Notes under the pieces: model-generated
Told to the model about the DNA's origin: nothing
The model's input: the letters and a program-made list of their open reading frames with translations, nothing else
Database searches by the model: none
In this document: positions 8,071-17,800 of the stretch, piece by piece
Layout of the letters: each line of letters starts with the position of its first letter
How positions within the stretch are numbered: position 1 is the first letter of the stretch
Assembly (NCBI RefSeq): GCF_000469135.2
Contig: NZ_CP048117.1
Coordinates: 3,571,501-3,635,500, forward strand
Source of the DNA: Bacillus sp. SB49
Lineage (GTDB): Bacteria; Bacillota; Bacilli; Bacillales; Halobacillaceae
Reading direction: 5' to 3'
DNA length: 64,000 nucleotides
Made by a program: the position numbers and the translations under genes

Positions 8071-9258
8071 TTATTTTCGTTTCGTCACTTTTCCTGCGAC
8101 AAGCCCTGCAAGCTTCTTCCCGAAAGCGAACGCCGGTTTCGGATCTTTCGGGTCCCAAATCGCGTGTGCTTTTGGCCGGAAATACGATTTGAATACTTTT
8201 TTCGGTGAGAGCTGACCCGTCTTGATGTATTCTCTCACTGCAAGCAGATCTTCATAGGCATACCAGAATACGATGTTCTGATCCTCCTCTACCGCTTTCG
8301 GCGGCAGCGGATCACCTGTCAATTCCTTATAAGTGATGTAAGGAATATTGATGCCCGTTTTCTGCAGCAGATGATTCAAGTTCGTAATCCGAACGTTAAT
8401 CTCAATCAGGTAATAGCGTCCTGTTTCCGCATCCTTCTTAAATTCTATTTCCGCAAAGCCCTTGTACTGAATTCCTTCCAGGAACCTGCTTCCCAGCTCG
8501 TACAGCTCCGGGACATACTTCTGCTGCGTATAGACGGAAGCACCGTAGTTAACAGGGAACTGACGCAGTTTCTGACAAGTCACCCAATGTGTAACCTTCG
8601 AATCCTGGTCCAGATAGGCGTCAAAGGTGTACATATGATCATCAAATCCAGGAATAATCCGTTGAACAATGACCTCAATGTCCGCAGCTTTGGATTCTTC
8701 CACTTTCTCCACCAATTCTTCTCTCGTGTGAACGGTGAACAGCTTTCTTCTGAACTTAGCCACAAACGCAGGGGAATCGACAGGTTTGACGAGACAAGGG
8801 TATCCAATTTCCGATTCCACCTTATCTACGTATTCCGCTCCGTCGACATGGACCGTCTCAGGTACCGCCACTCCGTGTTCGGAGGCGAGTTTATGCAACG
8901 TTCCTTTATCCATTATTTTAGTATATAATCCCTGCTCTTTTTGGGGAATAAGGAAATGTTCCCTTAATTCCGGAAGATAAGCATCGACGAATTCGACATA
9001 AGGATCTGCTGTCGGTATCAGCACCGGCGCTTCCTGTTGTTTTTTTGCGTAATCAATCAAAAAAGCAACCAGACCCTCTGGATCCTCTTTATAATGTGGA
9101 CCGATCAACGCTTCGGAACAATACTTGGACTCAAGTCCATAGGCACCTTCCCACGCATAGTCGACGGCAGCAACGTGGACACCGTGAACGCCGAGGCACC
9201 GGATCGTGCTGAGACCGATATAATAATTCGCTCCTAATACAACTGCTTTGTTAGCCAT
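8071..9258 (-). CDS. ATP-grasp ligase, D-aspartate ligase-like
   Basis: 395 residues. A Rossmann-like N domain (VVLGANYYIGLSTIRCLG, 6-23) leads to an ATP-grasp fold with YPCLVKPVDS for nucleotide binding and the metal-binding segment FAEIEFKK...YLIEINVRITN. The order of elements resembles carbamoyl-phosphate-synthase-type ATP-grasp enzymes, including the D-aspartate ligase Aslfm that attaches D-Asp to the side chain of Lys in Enterococcus. First gene of the operon: Mur ligase and racemase follow. I infer a role in adding D-Asp to a peptidoglycan precursor. A role in making some other peptide or amide bond cannot be excluded from sequence. Confidence 0.75.
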   Translation of the reverse strand: MANKAVVLGANYYIGLSTIRCLGVHGVHVAAVDYAWEGAYGLESKYCSEALIGPHYKEDPEGLVAFLIDYAKKQQEAPVLIPTADPYVEFVDAYLPELREHFLIPQKEQGLYTKIMDKGTLHKLASEHGVAVPETVHVDGAEYVDKVESEIGYPCLVKPVDSPAFVAKFRRKLFTVHTREELVEKVEESKAADIEVIVQRIIPGFDDHMYTFDAYLDQDSKVTHWVTCQKLRQFPVNYGASVYTQQKYVPELYELGSRFLEGIQYKGFAEIEFKKDAETGRYYLIEINVRITNLNHLLQKTGINIPYITYKELTGDPLPPKAVEEDQNIVFWYAYEDLLAVREYIKTGQLSPKKVFKSYFRPKAHAIWDPKDPKPAFAFGKKLAGLVAGKVTKRK

Positions 9259-9403
9259 GAAAAATCCCCTTTTTCACCTTTATGTAACGCAAATTTACTT
9301 TGATTTATATAGATTCGTTATCGTTTCATTTTTTCAGTACGTAAACATATCTATTTTATCACAATCGCACTTGTAAAAAAACGTTAAGGGTGTCGCCATG
9401 ATG

Positions 9404-9432
9404 CAAAAAAGACAGCCCTGATGGACTGTCTT
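9404..9432 (-). terminator. Terminator of the M20 dipeptidase gene
   Basis: AAGACAG (9432-9426) pairs with CTGTCTT (9415-9409) on the minus strand, followed by a T run. Confidence 0.85.
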
Positions 9433-9441
9433 GATATATCT

Positions 9442-10791
9442 TCATAAATTGTTCAAATAATGGCAGACGGTTTCGATGCCTTTGGTGAAATTTTCGATAT
9501 GGAAATGCTCGTTGGGCGCATGGAGGTTCTCCGACGGCAGACCGAATCCCATCAGCACCACAGGAGCATTCAGAACACGTCCGAATACTTCAACAATCGG
9601 TATCGAGCCCCCTTCTTTAGGAAACAGCGGGCGAGTCCCGTACACAGCCTCGAACGCATCGGCCGCCGATTGAATCATCGGATTATCCGAATCGATGGAT
9701 ACAGGATCCGCCTTAATGTACTGCTGCAGCGTCACTTTTGCTCCTTTTGGTTTAACGGTTTCCACGTGCCGGACGACAGCGTCATACACCGCGTCCGGAC
9801 TCTGGCTGCCGACGAGACGACAGCTGATTTTCGCAGCAGCCTCTTTCGGGATAATTGTCTTCAATCCTTCGCCTTGGAAGCCGCCTGTGATTCCATTGAT
9901 TTCCAGCGTTGGTCGAATGCCGACCCGTTCCTGGAACGTATAGCCGTCTTCCCCGTAAAAATCATCGAGACCGAGAGACTCCCTCACCGCTTCTTCTGAA
10001 AAAGGAATTGAGGCGATTTCCGCACGGAGCTCTTCTGTCGGTTCCGGAACCCCTTCATAAAAACCATCGACCGCGACGCTCCCGTCCGTATTGTGAAGGG
10101 AATCAAGCACCGTGACCAACGCATGGATCGAGTTCGGCACCGCTCCTCCGTAGGTTCCGGAATGAAGATCAGAATCAGCTGTTTTCACCGAAAGTTCAAG
10201 CGCAAGTGCTCCGCGCAGAGAAGTGCAGATGGCAGGCTGCCCCTCTTCAATAAAGGATGTATCGCTGATCAATACGGCATCGCAGGAAAGGGCCTGCTTT
10301 TTCTCCTCTATATAAGCAGGAAGATTCGGACTCGCCACTTCCTCCTCCCCTTCGATGACGAACTTCACATTAACAGGGAGCTCTCCTCTTTCCCGCATCA
10401 ACAAGTCCACCGCTTTAATATGAATAAACAACTGCCCCTTATCATCGGTCGCTCCACGAGCAAACACCTTTCCATCACGGATGACAGGATCAAATGGTGG
10501 AGTATCCCATAAGTGGACTGGATCCTCCGGCTGAACATCATAGTGCCCGTAAACGAGAACCGTCGGTTTCCCTTCGGCGTGCAGCCAGTCCGCATAGACG
10601 ATCGGGTGACCCTCCGTCTCCACCACTTCCACATGTTCCATTCCCGCCTTCTTGAGTGCCGCGGCCGTCCAAGCGGCTGCCTCAGCTACATCGTCCCTGC
10701 GCTGTTCTGAGGAAGAGATGCTGGGTATGCGTAAAAAATCCTTCAACTCCTCCAGAAATTCTTCCTTATGTAAAGCTACGCTCTCTTTCAT
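9442..10791 (-). CDS. M20 family dipeptidase
   Basis: 449 residues with the complete set of M20 zinc-binding motifs: YGHYDVQPED, FARGATDDKGQ and EGEEEVASPN, with a dimerisation domain in the middle (about 190-350). These cytosolic di-zinc enzymes hydrolyse dipeptides or small peptides. The ATG at 10791 is chosen because GGAGGAGG lies six bases before it; the ATG two codons upstream touches that site. A short hydrophobic peptide gene and a 16-bp hairpin lie just upstream. A single-gene transcript is likely, with its terminator at 9404-9432. Confidence 0.9.
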   Translation of the reverse strand: MKESVALHKEEFLEELKDFLRIPSISSSEQRRDDVAEAAAWTAAALKKAGMEHVEVVETEGHPIVYADWLHAEGKPTVLVYGHYDVQPEDPVHLWDTPPFDPVIRDGKVFARGATDDKGQLFIHIKAVDLLMRERGELPVNVKFVIEGEEEVASPNLPAYIEEKKQALSCDAVLISDTSFIEEGQPAICTSLRGALALELSVKTADSDLHSGTYGGAVPNSIHALVTVLDSLHNTDGSVAVDGFYEGVPEPTEELRAEIASIPFSEEAVRESLGLDDFYGEDGYTFQERVGIRPTLEINGITGGFQGEGLKTIIPKEAAAKISCRLVGSQSPDAVYDAVVRHVETVKPKGAKVTLQQYIKADPVSIDSDNPMIQSAADAFEAVYGTRPLFPKEGGSIPIVEVFGRVLNAPVVLMGFGLPSENLHAPNEHFHIENFTKGIETVCHYLNNL

Positions 10792-10825
10792 TGTCATCCT
10801 CCTCCGCCTTCTTTTGTCTATCATT

Positions 10826-10869
10826 ATACACGAGGAGACTGCCCGTATTCGGACAGTCTCCTCGTGTAT
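10826..10869. repeat. 16-bp perfect hairpin between micropeptide and dipeptidase genes
   Basis: ATACACGAGGAGACTG (10826-10841) and its exact complement (10854-10869) are separated by 12 bases. Neither strand has a T run after the stem, so it is not a classical terminator. It lies just after the micropeptide stop and about 35 bases before the dipeptidase start. Confidence 0.75.
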
Positions 10870-10872
10870 GAA

Positions 10873-10941
10873 TTAAATTAAAGAAATGATAAAGCTGACT
10901 ACGACAATCAAGCCGATAATCATCAGAATAGTCCGGATCAT
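10873..10941 (-). CDS. 22-residue hydrophobic micropeptide
   Basis: ATG at 10941 follows GAGGTGATC with ideal spacing. The product, opening MIRTILMIIG and ending SFIISLI, is a single membrane-spanning helix with one arginine at the N-terminal side and nothing else. Standard gene finders would miss it. It resembles the many small membrane peptides of bacilli in character, but I cannot assign a family. It sits between katE and the M20 dipeptidase and is followed by a strong hairpin. Confidence 0.6.
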   Translation of the reverse strand: MIRTILMIIGLIVVVSFIISLI

Positions 10942-11050
10942 AAGATCACCTCACTGAATAGGTGTATTTGCCATACCATTACCCTTATATTCTGTGTCCG
11001 CAAACAATCTATACGATAAATCGGTCTTTATACTCCCCAGGGATAGAAAA

Positions 11051-11069
11051 GAAGACAGGAAATCCTGCC
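11051..11069 (-). terminator. Weak terminator after katE
   Basis: GGCAGGA-TT-TCCTGTC hairpin on the minus strand (11069-11054) followed by TTCTTTTC. Short stem with one wobble pair. Confidence 0.55.
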
Positions 11070-11084
11070 CTCTCCCCATACTTC

Positions 11085-13121
11085 TTACACTATAACTCGA
11101 TCCCAGTGCCGATGCGCAGCAATGGCTTTCGTGAAATCTTCGGAGAACTGTTTATAATCCGTTGCGGTAACGACACCACTGTTACCGCTCCATCCTCCCT
11201 GTTCTACTATATCCGCTCCGGCTCCGGTTGCACCGATCGGCTTGTAATGGTTGAAGGATTCCTCGAGGTAATAAGCAACACGTTTGCGGAACGACTCATC
11301 CATGTCTTTTCCTCCGACAACGTAAACCGCATCATAGAGTACCGGGTCTGTCGTCCGGAACGTATGATCAACGGTAACTTCGTTGCCCTCACTGGATTTC
11401 AGCTTCCCTTGTTTACTGCTGATGATTTCGGCAGCAACCCCGTTGGAAGAAAGGTGGTCAAGCACGGTCTGCACACCGCTTCCATCAAAACCGGCCGCCA
11501 ATAGGACGCCGACCTTCCTGGTTGCCGCCTTGGAGGCAGAATTAGCCTGACTTAAGGCAGGAGAGGACTTCGTCACTTCCGAACCTCCCTCTGTCGGAAC
11601 TGCCACACCAATGTTATCGGCAATGCCTTCAGCTAGATCCATACTGACGTTAGCAAACATGTCGACGACCTGTTTACGCACAGATTCGCTGCCGACTTTA
11701 CCCAGTTCAAAGCTGAATGCTTGGATCAAGTGTTTCTTCTCATGATCGCTCATGCTGTTCCAGAACAACGTCGCTTGTGAGAAGTGATCTTTAAAGCTTT
11801 CACTCCGCGCCCGAACTTTACGGCCTTCTACTTTCTCCTGATAATGCTTGTATCCGCCCTCTTCCTCTGACGCCGGTGTTGGCGTGTTCTTGGCCAAAGA
11901 GTTCTTATGATAGCTGACCTGACCGGTATTGATGGTCTGGCGGCCGTAACCGTCACGCTGGTTATTAAAGAACGGGCAGACGGGACGGTTGATCGGAAGC
12001 TCATGGAAGTTCGGTCCTCCAAGGCGGATCAGCTGGGTATCCGTATAAGAGAACAAACGCCCTTGCAGCAACGGGTCGTTCGTAAAGTCGATTCCCGGTA
12101 CGACATGCCCAGGGTGGAATGCCACCTGCTCATTTTCCGCAAAGACATTGTCTACATTACGGTTCAGGGTCATCTTACCGACAATTTGTACGGGCACGTC
12201 TTCTTCCGGCCAAAGCTTCGTCGGATCGAGAATGTCGAAATCAAACCGGAACTCATCCTCTTCCGGAATGATCTGTAAGCCCAGTTCGTATTCCGGAAAA
12301 TCGCCGTTTTCAATGGCATTGTATAAATCTCCTCTATGGAAATCCGGGTCTTTCCCCATCACCTTCTGTGCTTCATCCCACACAAGAGAGTGCGTCCCAA
12401 GCACAGGCTTCCAGTGGAACTTGACGAAGTGCGATTTTCCTTCTTCGTTTACAAGGCGGAAGGTATGTACTCCAAACCCTTCCATCATCCGGAAGCTGCG
12501 CGGAATAGCGCGGTCGGACATCGTCCACATAGCCATATGGGCGGATTCCTGGTTGTTCGCAATGAAGTCCCAGAATGTATCGTGGGCGGAAGCCGCCTGC
12601 GGCATGCCGTTATGGGGTTCCGGTTTCACCGCGTGGATCAAATCCGGAAACTTGATGGCATCCTGTATGAAGAATACCGGTATGTTATTTCCAACAAGGT
12701 CGTAGTTACCTTCTTCTGTGTAAAATTTCGTAGCAAAACCACGGGCGTCACGAGCAAGATCGGCAGAACCTTTAGAACCAGCCACCGTGGAGAAGCGCAC
12801 GAAGACAGGTGTTTTCTTAGCCGGATCATTGAGGAAATCGGCCCTCGTATAGTCCTTCAATGATTTATAAAGTTCAAATTCCCCGTGGGCGGAAAAACCG
12901 CGCGCATGTACGATACGCTCAGGGATACGCTCGTGGTCAAAATGCGTCATTTTTTCACGAAAATGAAAATCTTCCATTAACGTAGGACCACGCTCACCTG
13001 CTTTTAAAGAAAATTCATCCTCAGACACCTTCAACCCCTGGTTCGTCGTCAGATGCTTCCCTGAATCATCAACCCGGAACTGCTCCAACTGTTCATCCTT
13101 CTTCGATCTTTTGTCGCTCAT
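11085..13121 (-). CDS. katE: Large-subunit catalase (HPII/KatE type)
   Basis: 678 residues, the size of clade 2 catalases. The heme-side His is in IVHARGFSAHG and the proximal Tyr in LFSYTDTQLIRLGG. A C-terminal extension of about 150 residues has a DJ-1/glutamine-amidotransferase-like flavodoxin fold (KVGVLLAAGFDGSGV, then VDHTFRTTDPVLYDAVYVVGG), typical of this clade. It converts hydrogen peroxide to water and oxygen. The RBS GAGGAGG precedes the start. A SigB-type promoter about 60 bases upstream agrees with SigB control of katE in B. subtilis. Confidence 0.96.
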   Translation of the reverse strand: MSDKRSKKDEQLEQFRVDDSGKHLTTNQGLKVSEDEFSLKAGERGPTLMEDFHFREKMTHFDHERIPERIVHARGFSAHGEFELYKSLKDYTRADFLNDPAKKTPVFVRFSTVAGSKGSADLARDARGFATKFYTEEGNYDLVGNNIPVFFIQDAIKFPDLIHAVKPEPHNGMPQAASAHDTFWDFIANNQESAHMAMWTMSDRAIPRSFRMMEGFGVHTFRLVNEEGKSHFVKFHWKPVLGTHSLVWDEAQKVMGKDPDFHRGDLYNAIENGDFPEYELGLQIIPEEDEFRFDFDILDPTKLWPEEDVPVQIVGKMTLNRNVDNVFAENEQVAFHPGHVVPGIDFTNDPLLQGRLFSYTDTQLIRLGGPNFHELPINRPVCPFFNNQRDGYGRQTINTGQVSYHKNSLAKNTPTPASEEEGGYKHYQEKVEGRKVRARSESFKDHFSQATLFWNSMSDHEKKHLIQAFSFELGKVGSESVRKQVVDMFANVSMDLAEGIADNIGVAVPTEGGSEVTKSSPALSQANSASKAATRKVGVLLAAGFDGSGVQTVLDHLSSNGVAAEIISSKQGKLKSSEGNEVTVDHTFRTTDPVLYDAVYVVGGKDMDESFRKRVAYYLEESFNHYKPIGATGAGADIVEQGGWSGNSGVVTATDYKQFSEDFTKAIAAHRHWDRVIV

Positions 13122-13179
13122 GGAGATCCTCCTCGTACTATATTTAGAATGTTAAGTAACTAAGAAACATTACAAATAT

Positions 13180-13205
13180 GTACCCACGCCCCCCGCACGA
13201 TAAAC
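13180..13205 (-). promoter_or_regulatory. SigB-type promoter of katE
   Basis: Minus strand GTTTAT (13205-13200), 14-base spacer, GGGTAC (13185-13180), each one base from the SigB consensus GTTTAA and GGGTAT. Initiation would be about 50 bases before the katE start. Confidence 0.7.
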
Positions 13206-13245
13206 GTTATATAAATATAGATTTAAGGTGGGAGGTAAAAAAAGG

Positions 13246-13306
13246 AAAACAAAAACACCTGAACGGCTTCCCACTCTAATTAGAATAGGAGTTCGTCCAG
13301 GTGTTT
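13246..13306 (-). terminator. Terminator of gltBD
   Basis: AAACACCTG at the outer stem (13306-13298 pairing with 13261-13253) with an inner loop, followed on the minus strand by TTGTTTTCC. Confidence 0.7.
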
Positions 13307-13320
13307 CTCTGTGGAATTTA

Positions 13321-14808
13321 TTATGGAAGCTGGGTAGCACCCATCAGGTGACGGTCACATTCCCTTGCCGCTTCACGTCCTTCATTAATCGCCCAGACAA
13401 TCAAACTTTGTCCGCGGCGCATGTCACCGGCAGCAAAGACACCTTCGACATTCGTTGTGTACTTTCCATACTGAGCAGCAACGTTGGAACGGACTGTCGT
13501 TTCAATTCCAAGCTTTTCGATCAAGTCCTGCTCCGGCCCGCTGAAACCGATAGCAAGCAGAACAAGGTCCGCTTCCCAAACTTTCTCTGTTCCAGGGATT
13601 TCTGTACGTACTTTGTTGCCTTTTTCGTCATAGGAAAGGGCAACGTCGATCGTATGCACTTCTTTTACCCGGTTATTCTCGTCCCCGACAAATTTCTTCG
13701 TCATGACCGCATAAGCTCTCGGATCCTTTCCGAACTTCGCTTCTGCTTCCTTCTGGCCGTATTCGATACGGTGGATGAGCGGATACTGCGGCCACGGGTT
13801 CGCTTCATTATCACGCGCGGAACCTTTCTTATCATAAATGTCGAATTGGACGAGACTTTCGCAATCATGACGCAGGGATGTGGAAATACAGTCTGTACCC
13901 GTATCCCCGCCACCGATAACGATGACCTTCTTCCCTTCGGCACTGATATAATTTCCATCGGCATGATCCGTGTCCAAAAGGCTCTTCGTATTGGAATGAA
14001 GGAAATCCATGGCATAGTGGATACCCTTCAGCTGGCGTCCCTCTACCTCCAGATTTCTAGGCGTCGTCGCCCCACCACAAAGAATGACGCTGTCATATTC
14101 CTCATTCAACCGGGAAACAGGATAGTTTCTGCCTACTTCTGTGTTGGTAAGGAAACGGATTCCTTCTTCCTTCAGAATGTTCACCCGACGCTCCACGACA
14201 GAATAAGGAAGCTTCATTTCCGGAATACCGTAAGTCAGCAGACCGCCGATGCGGTCGTTACGCTCATAAACAGTCACCCAGTGCCCCGCCTTGTTCAGCT
14301 GGGCAGCAGCAGCCAGTCCGGCTGGGCCGGATCCGACCACGGCGACATGCTTACCAGTCCGTGTCGCCGGTGGATTAGGCTGGACCCATCCTTCCTGGAA
14401 TCCTTTTTCGATGATAGAACGCTCGACACTTCGGATGGCCACAGGAGGCTCGTTAATTCCGAGCACACATGCGCCTTCACAAGGTGCTGGACAAGCGAAT
14501 CCGGTGAATTCCGGGAAGTTGTTCATTTCATGTTCTTTTTCCAGCGCTTCTTTCCACTGCCCTTGATACACAAGGTCGTTCCACTCCGGAATGAGGTGAT
14601 ACACCGGGCATCCGGAGGTGACTCCGTTAATTTCCATTCCTGAATGACAGGTGGGAACACCGCAGTCCATGCAGCGTGCCCCCTGCTTCTGTGCCTCTTC
14701 ATCCGAAAGGGGAAGCGTGTAATCTTCCCAATCTTTCGTTCTGGTTGCAGGATCGCGTTCAGGTATCGATTGACGTTGATATTCCATGAATCCGGTAGAC
14801 TTTCCCAT
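13321..14808 (-). CDS. gltD: Glutamate synthase, NADPH small (beta) subunit
   Basis: 495 residues, full length. An N-terminal four-cysteine iron-sulfur region ([12 protein letters not shown], then [10 protein letters not shown]) leads to two dinucleotide-binding folds: FAD ([21 protein letters not shown]) and NADPH ([13 protein letters not shown]), and the C-terminal [16 protein letters not shown]-like FAD motif. It passes electrons from NADPH to GltB. The gene follows gltB by 19 bp and shares its transcript; a terminator lies downstream. Glutamate made here serves both nitrogen assimilation and, in halophilic bacilli, osmolyte supply. Confidence 0.97.
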   Translation of the reverse strand: MGKSTGFMEYQRQSIPERDPATRTKDWEDYTLPLSDEEAQKQGARCMDCGVPTCHSGMEINGVTSGCPVYHLIPEWNDLVYQGQWKEALEKEHEMNNFPEFTGFACPAPCEGACVLGINEPPVAIRSVERSIIEKGFQEGWVQPNPPATRTGKHVAVVGSGPAGLAAAAQLNKAGHWVTVYERNDRIGGLLTYGIPEMKLPYSVVERRVNILKEEGIRFLTNTEVGRNYPVSRLNEEYDSVILCGGATTPRNLEVEGRQLKGIHYAMDFLHSNTKSLLDTDHADGNYISAEGKKVIVIGGGDTGTDCISTSLRHDCESLVQFDIYDKKGSARDNEANPWPQYPLIHRIEYGQKEAEAKFGKDPRAYAVMTKKFVGDENNRVKEVHTIDVALSYDEKGNKVRTEIPGTEKVWEADLVLLAIGFSGPEQDLIEKLGIETTVRSNVAAQYGKYTTNVEGVFAAGDMRRGQSLIVWAINEGREAARECDRHLMGATQLP

Positions 14809-14827
14809 CAGATTTCCCCCTTCTCCG

Positions 14828-17800
14828 TTATTTCACAGTCTCCACTGGCTTATTCCGTTCTTCAAAGGCGGTCATTTCCGCATCAAATTTCTCGAGTCCT
14901 TCTGCTTTCAGTCGTTTGATCCGCTCCTGCATCGTCAAATAATCCCTCGGGATGACTTTGACGAACTTGGCGACATAAGAATCCCAGTCTGCCAGAATCC
15001 GTTGACCAAGGCCGCTGTTCGTATAACTTACGTGCTTCTCGATCAATTGGTAGAGCTCCTGGATTTCTTCCGCATCATCCAGCGTATGCAGGTGGACCAA
15101 TTCTTTGTTGCATTTCGTTTCAAAAGGTTGTTGTGATTCATCGAGGACATAAGCGACCCCGCCGGACATACCGGCAGCGAAGTTACGACCTGTCCCTCCA
15201 AGAACAACGACTTTTCCTCCGGTCATGTATTCACAGCCGTGATCACCGACACCTTCGACGACGACTTCGGCTCCACTGTTCCTGACACAGAATCGTTCAC
15301 CGGCAAGACCGTTGATGTAAGCTTCCCCGGCTGAGGCTCCATAGAAGGAGACGTTCCCGATGATCGTGTTTTCCTCCGGAACAAACGTCGATTTCGGAGA
15401 AGGATGGACGATGATTTTACCGCCTGATAAGCCTTTTCCTACGTAGTCATTGGAATCTCCGACAAGACGGAGTGTTACACCCTTCGGAATGAACGCGCCG
15501 AAACTCTGACCTGCCGACCCTTTGAACGTCAGCTTGATCGTATCTTCAGGAAGTCCTTCTGCACCATATCGGCGGGTGATTTCACTACCAAGAATCGTCC
15601 CGGTTACCCGGTGTATATTACGGATGGACCCGGTACCTTCCACCGGCTCTCCTGTTTCTATCGCTTTCCTGCAAAGAGGGATAAGCTCTTGAACATCAAG
15701 CGTCTTCTCCAGCCCGTGATCCTGCTTCTGTGTTGCGAAGCGGCCGTAGTTATCCGGCACGTCCGGCTGGTAAAGCAGTGCGGAAAGGTCGATGCCTTTG
15801 GCCTTCCAATGATCGATCGCTTCGTTTGCTTCCAGCACGTCTGTGCGCCCGATCATTTCATTGATGGAACGGAAGCCAAGCTCTGCCATCAGCTCCCTTG
15901 CCTCTTGAGCAATAAAGCGCATGAAGTTTTCAAGGTGGTCCGCTTCCCCGGTGAACTTCCTGCGCAGCTCCGGATCCTGGGTTGCCACGCCAACCGGGCA
16001 TGTGTTCAAATGACAGACCCGCATCATGACACAGCCAAGCACGACAAGCGGTGCTGTGGAGAATCCGTATTCTTCTGCGCCCAGTAATGCAGCGACGACG
16101 ACATCCCGCCCCGTCATCATTTTTCCGTCTGTTTCAACAACGATACGGTCACGCAGACGATCAAGAACAAGCGTCTGATGGGTTTCGGCCAAGCCGATTT
16201 CCCACGGCAGCCCTGTATGTTTAATACTTGTCCGCGGAGCAGCTCCTGTACCGCCATCATACCCACTGATCAATACGAGATCGGCACGTCCTTTGGCAAC
16301 GCCGGCAGCAATTGTTCCGACTCCGACGGCGGACACAAGCTTCACGCTGACTCTTGCTTTCGGATTGGCATTCTTCAAGTTATAAATAAGCTCAGCCAGG
16401 TCTTCAATGGAATAGATATCGTGGTGTGGTGGTGGAGAGATCAGCTCGACACCTGGTGTAGAACCACGAACTTCTGCCACCCACGGATATACTTTCTTGC
16501 CTGGAAGGTGACCGCCTTCTCCAGGCTTGGCCCCTTGAGCGACCTTAATCTGAATTTCATCGGCATTCACAAGGTAGTGACTGTTCACACCAAAACGTCC
16601 GGAGGCGACCTGTTTTATGGCGCTTCGTTTGGAATCTCCGTTTTCTTCCGGATTAAAACGCTTCGGATCTTCGCCGCCCTCTCCGGAGTTGCTTCTGCCT
16701 CCGATCCGGTTCATAGCAACCGCAAGCGCTTCATGCGCCTCAGCACTGATGGAACCGAAGGACATGGCTCCAGTCTTGAATCGTTTGCAAATATCTTCCA
16801 CCGATTCTACTTCCTCCACCGGAATGGAGTAACGCTTCTTAAAGGACAACAAACCACGCAGAGACTGGAGGTTATTGTTCTCGTCTGTCAGCATTTTCGA
16901 ATACGATTTGAACAAGTCATAATCATTGGAGCGGCATGCATGCTGAAGGGTCGCGATCGTCTGAGGATTGTACTGATGATCCTCCCCGTTCTCCCGGTAT
17001 TGGAATTCATCACCGGCTTCAAGCTTACGATTCGATCCACGGCTTTCATCGAAAGCAACTTCATGACGCATCAATACTTCTTTCTCGATGATATCAAGGC
17101 CGATTCCGCCTAAACGGGAAGCAGTACGTGTGAAGTATTGATCGACGACTTCCTTCTTAATTCCAACAGCTTCAAAAATTTGAGCACCGCGATAACTCTG
17201 GATCGTGGAAATACCCATTTTGGAAAGTACTTTAATAATGCCGTCGGTCGCTGCTTTCACATACGTATCGACAGCCGCTTCATGGGATTCGACCTCAAGA
17301 AGATTGCGCTCCTGCAAATCACGCAGCGACTCATAAGCGATATAAGGATTGATGCCTTCCGCGCCATAACCGAGAAGCGTCGCGAAGTGATGGACTTCTC
17401 TTGCTTCCCCGGTCTCTGCGAGGATCGACACCTTCGTCCTTGTCCCTTGACGGATCAGGTGATGATGCAGACCGGAAACCGCAAGCAGTGTCGGAATGGC
17501 TGCGTACTTTGCGTCCACACCACGATCGGACAGGATGAGGAGGACATTTCCTTCTTCAATAGCCTGATCAGCTTCTTCAAACAAACGGTCAAGAGCCGGT
17601 TTCATCTCCTCTTCTTTCGCTTCAAACAAGACAGACAACGTCTTAGTCCGGAAGCCCTCCAAGTCCTGTTGACGAAGCTGTTCGAGCTCTCTGTTTGTCA
17701 AAATAGGAGAGGCAAGACGAATATGGCGGCAGCTTTCCGGCTGAGGATCGACAAGGTTGCCTTCTGCTCCGATCGTTGTTTCCACCATCGTGATCAGCTT

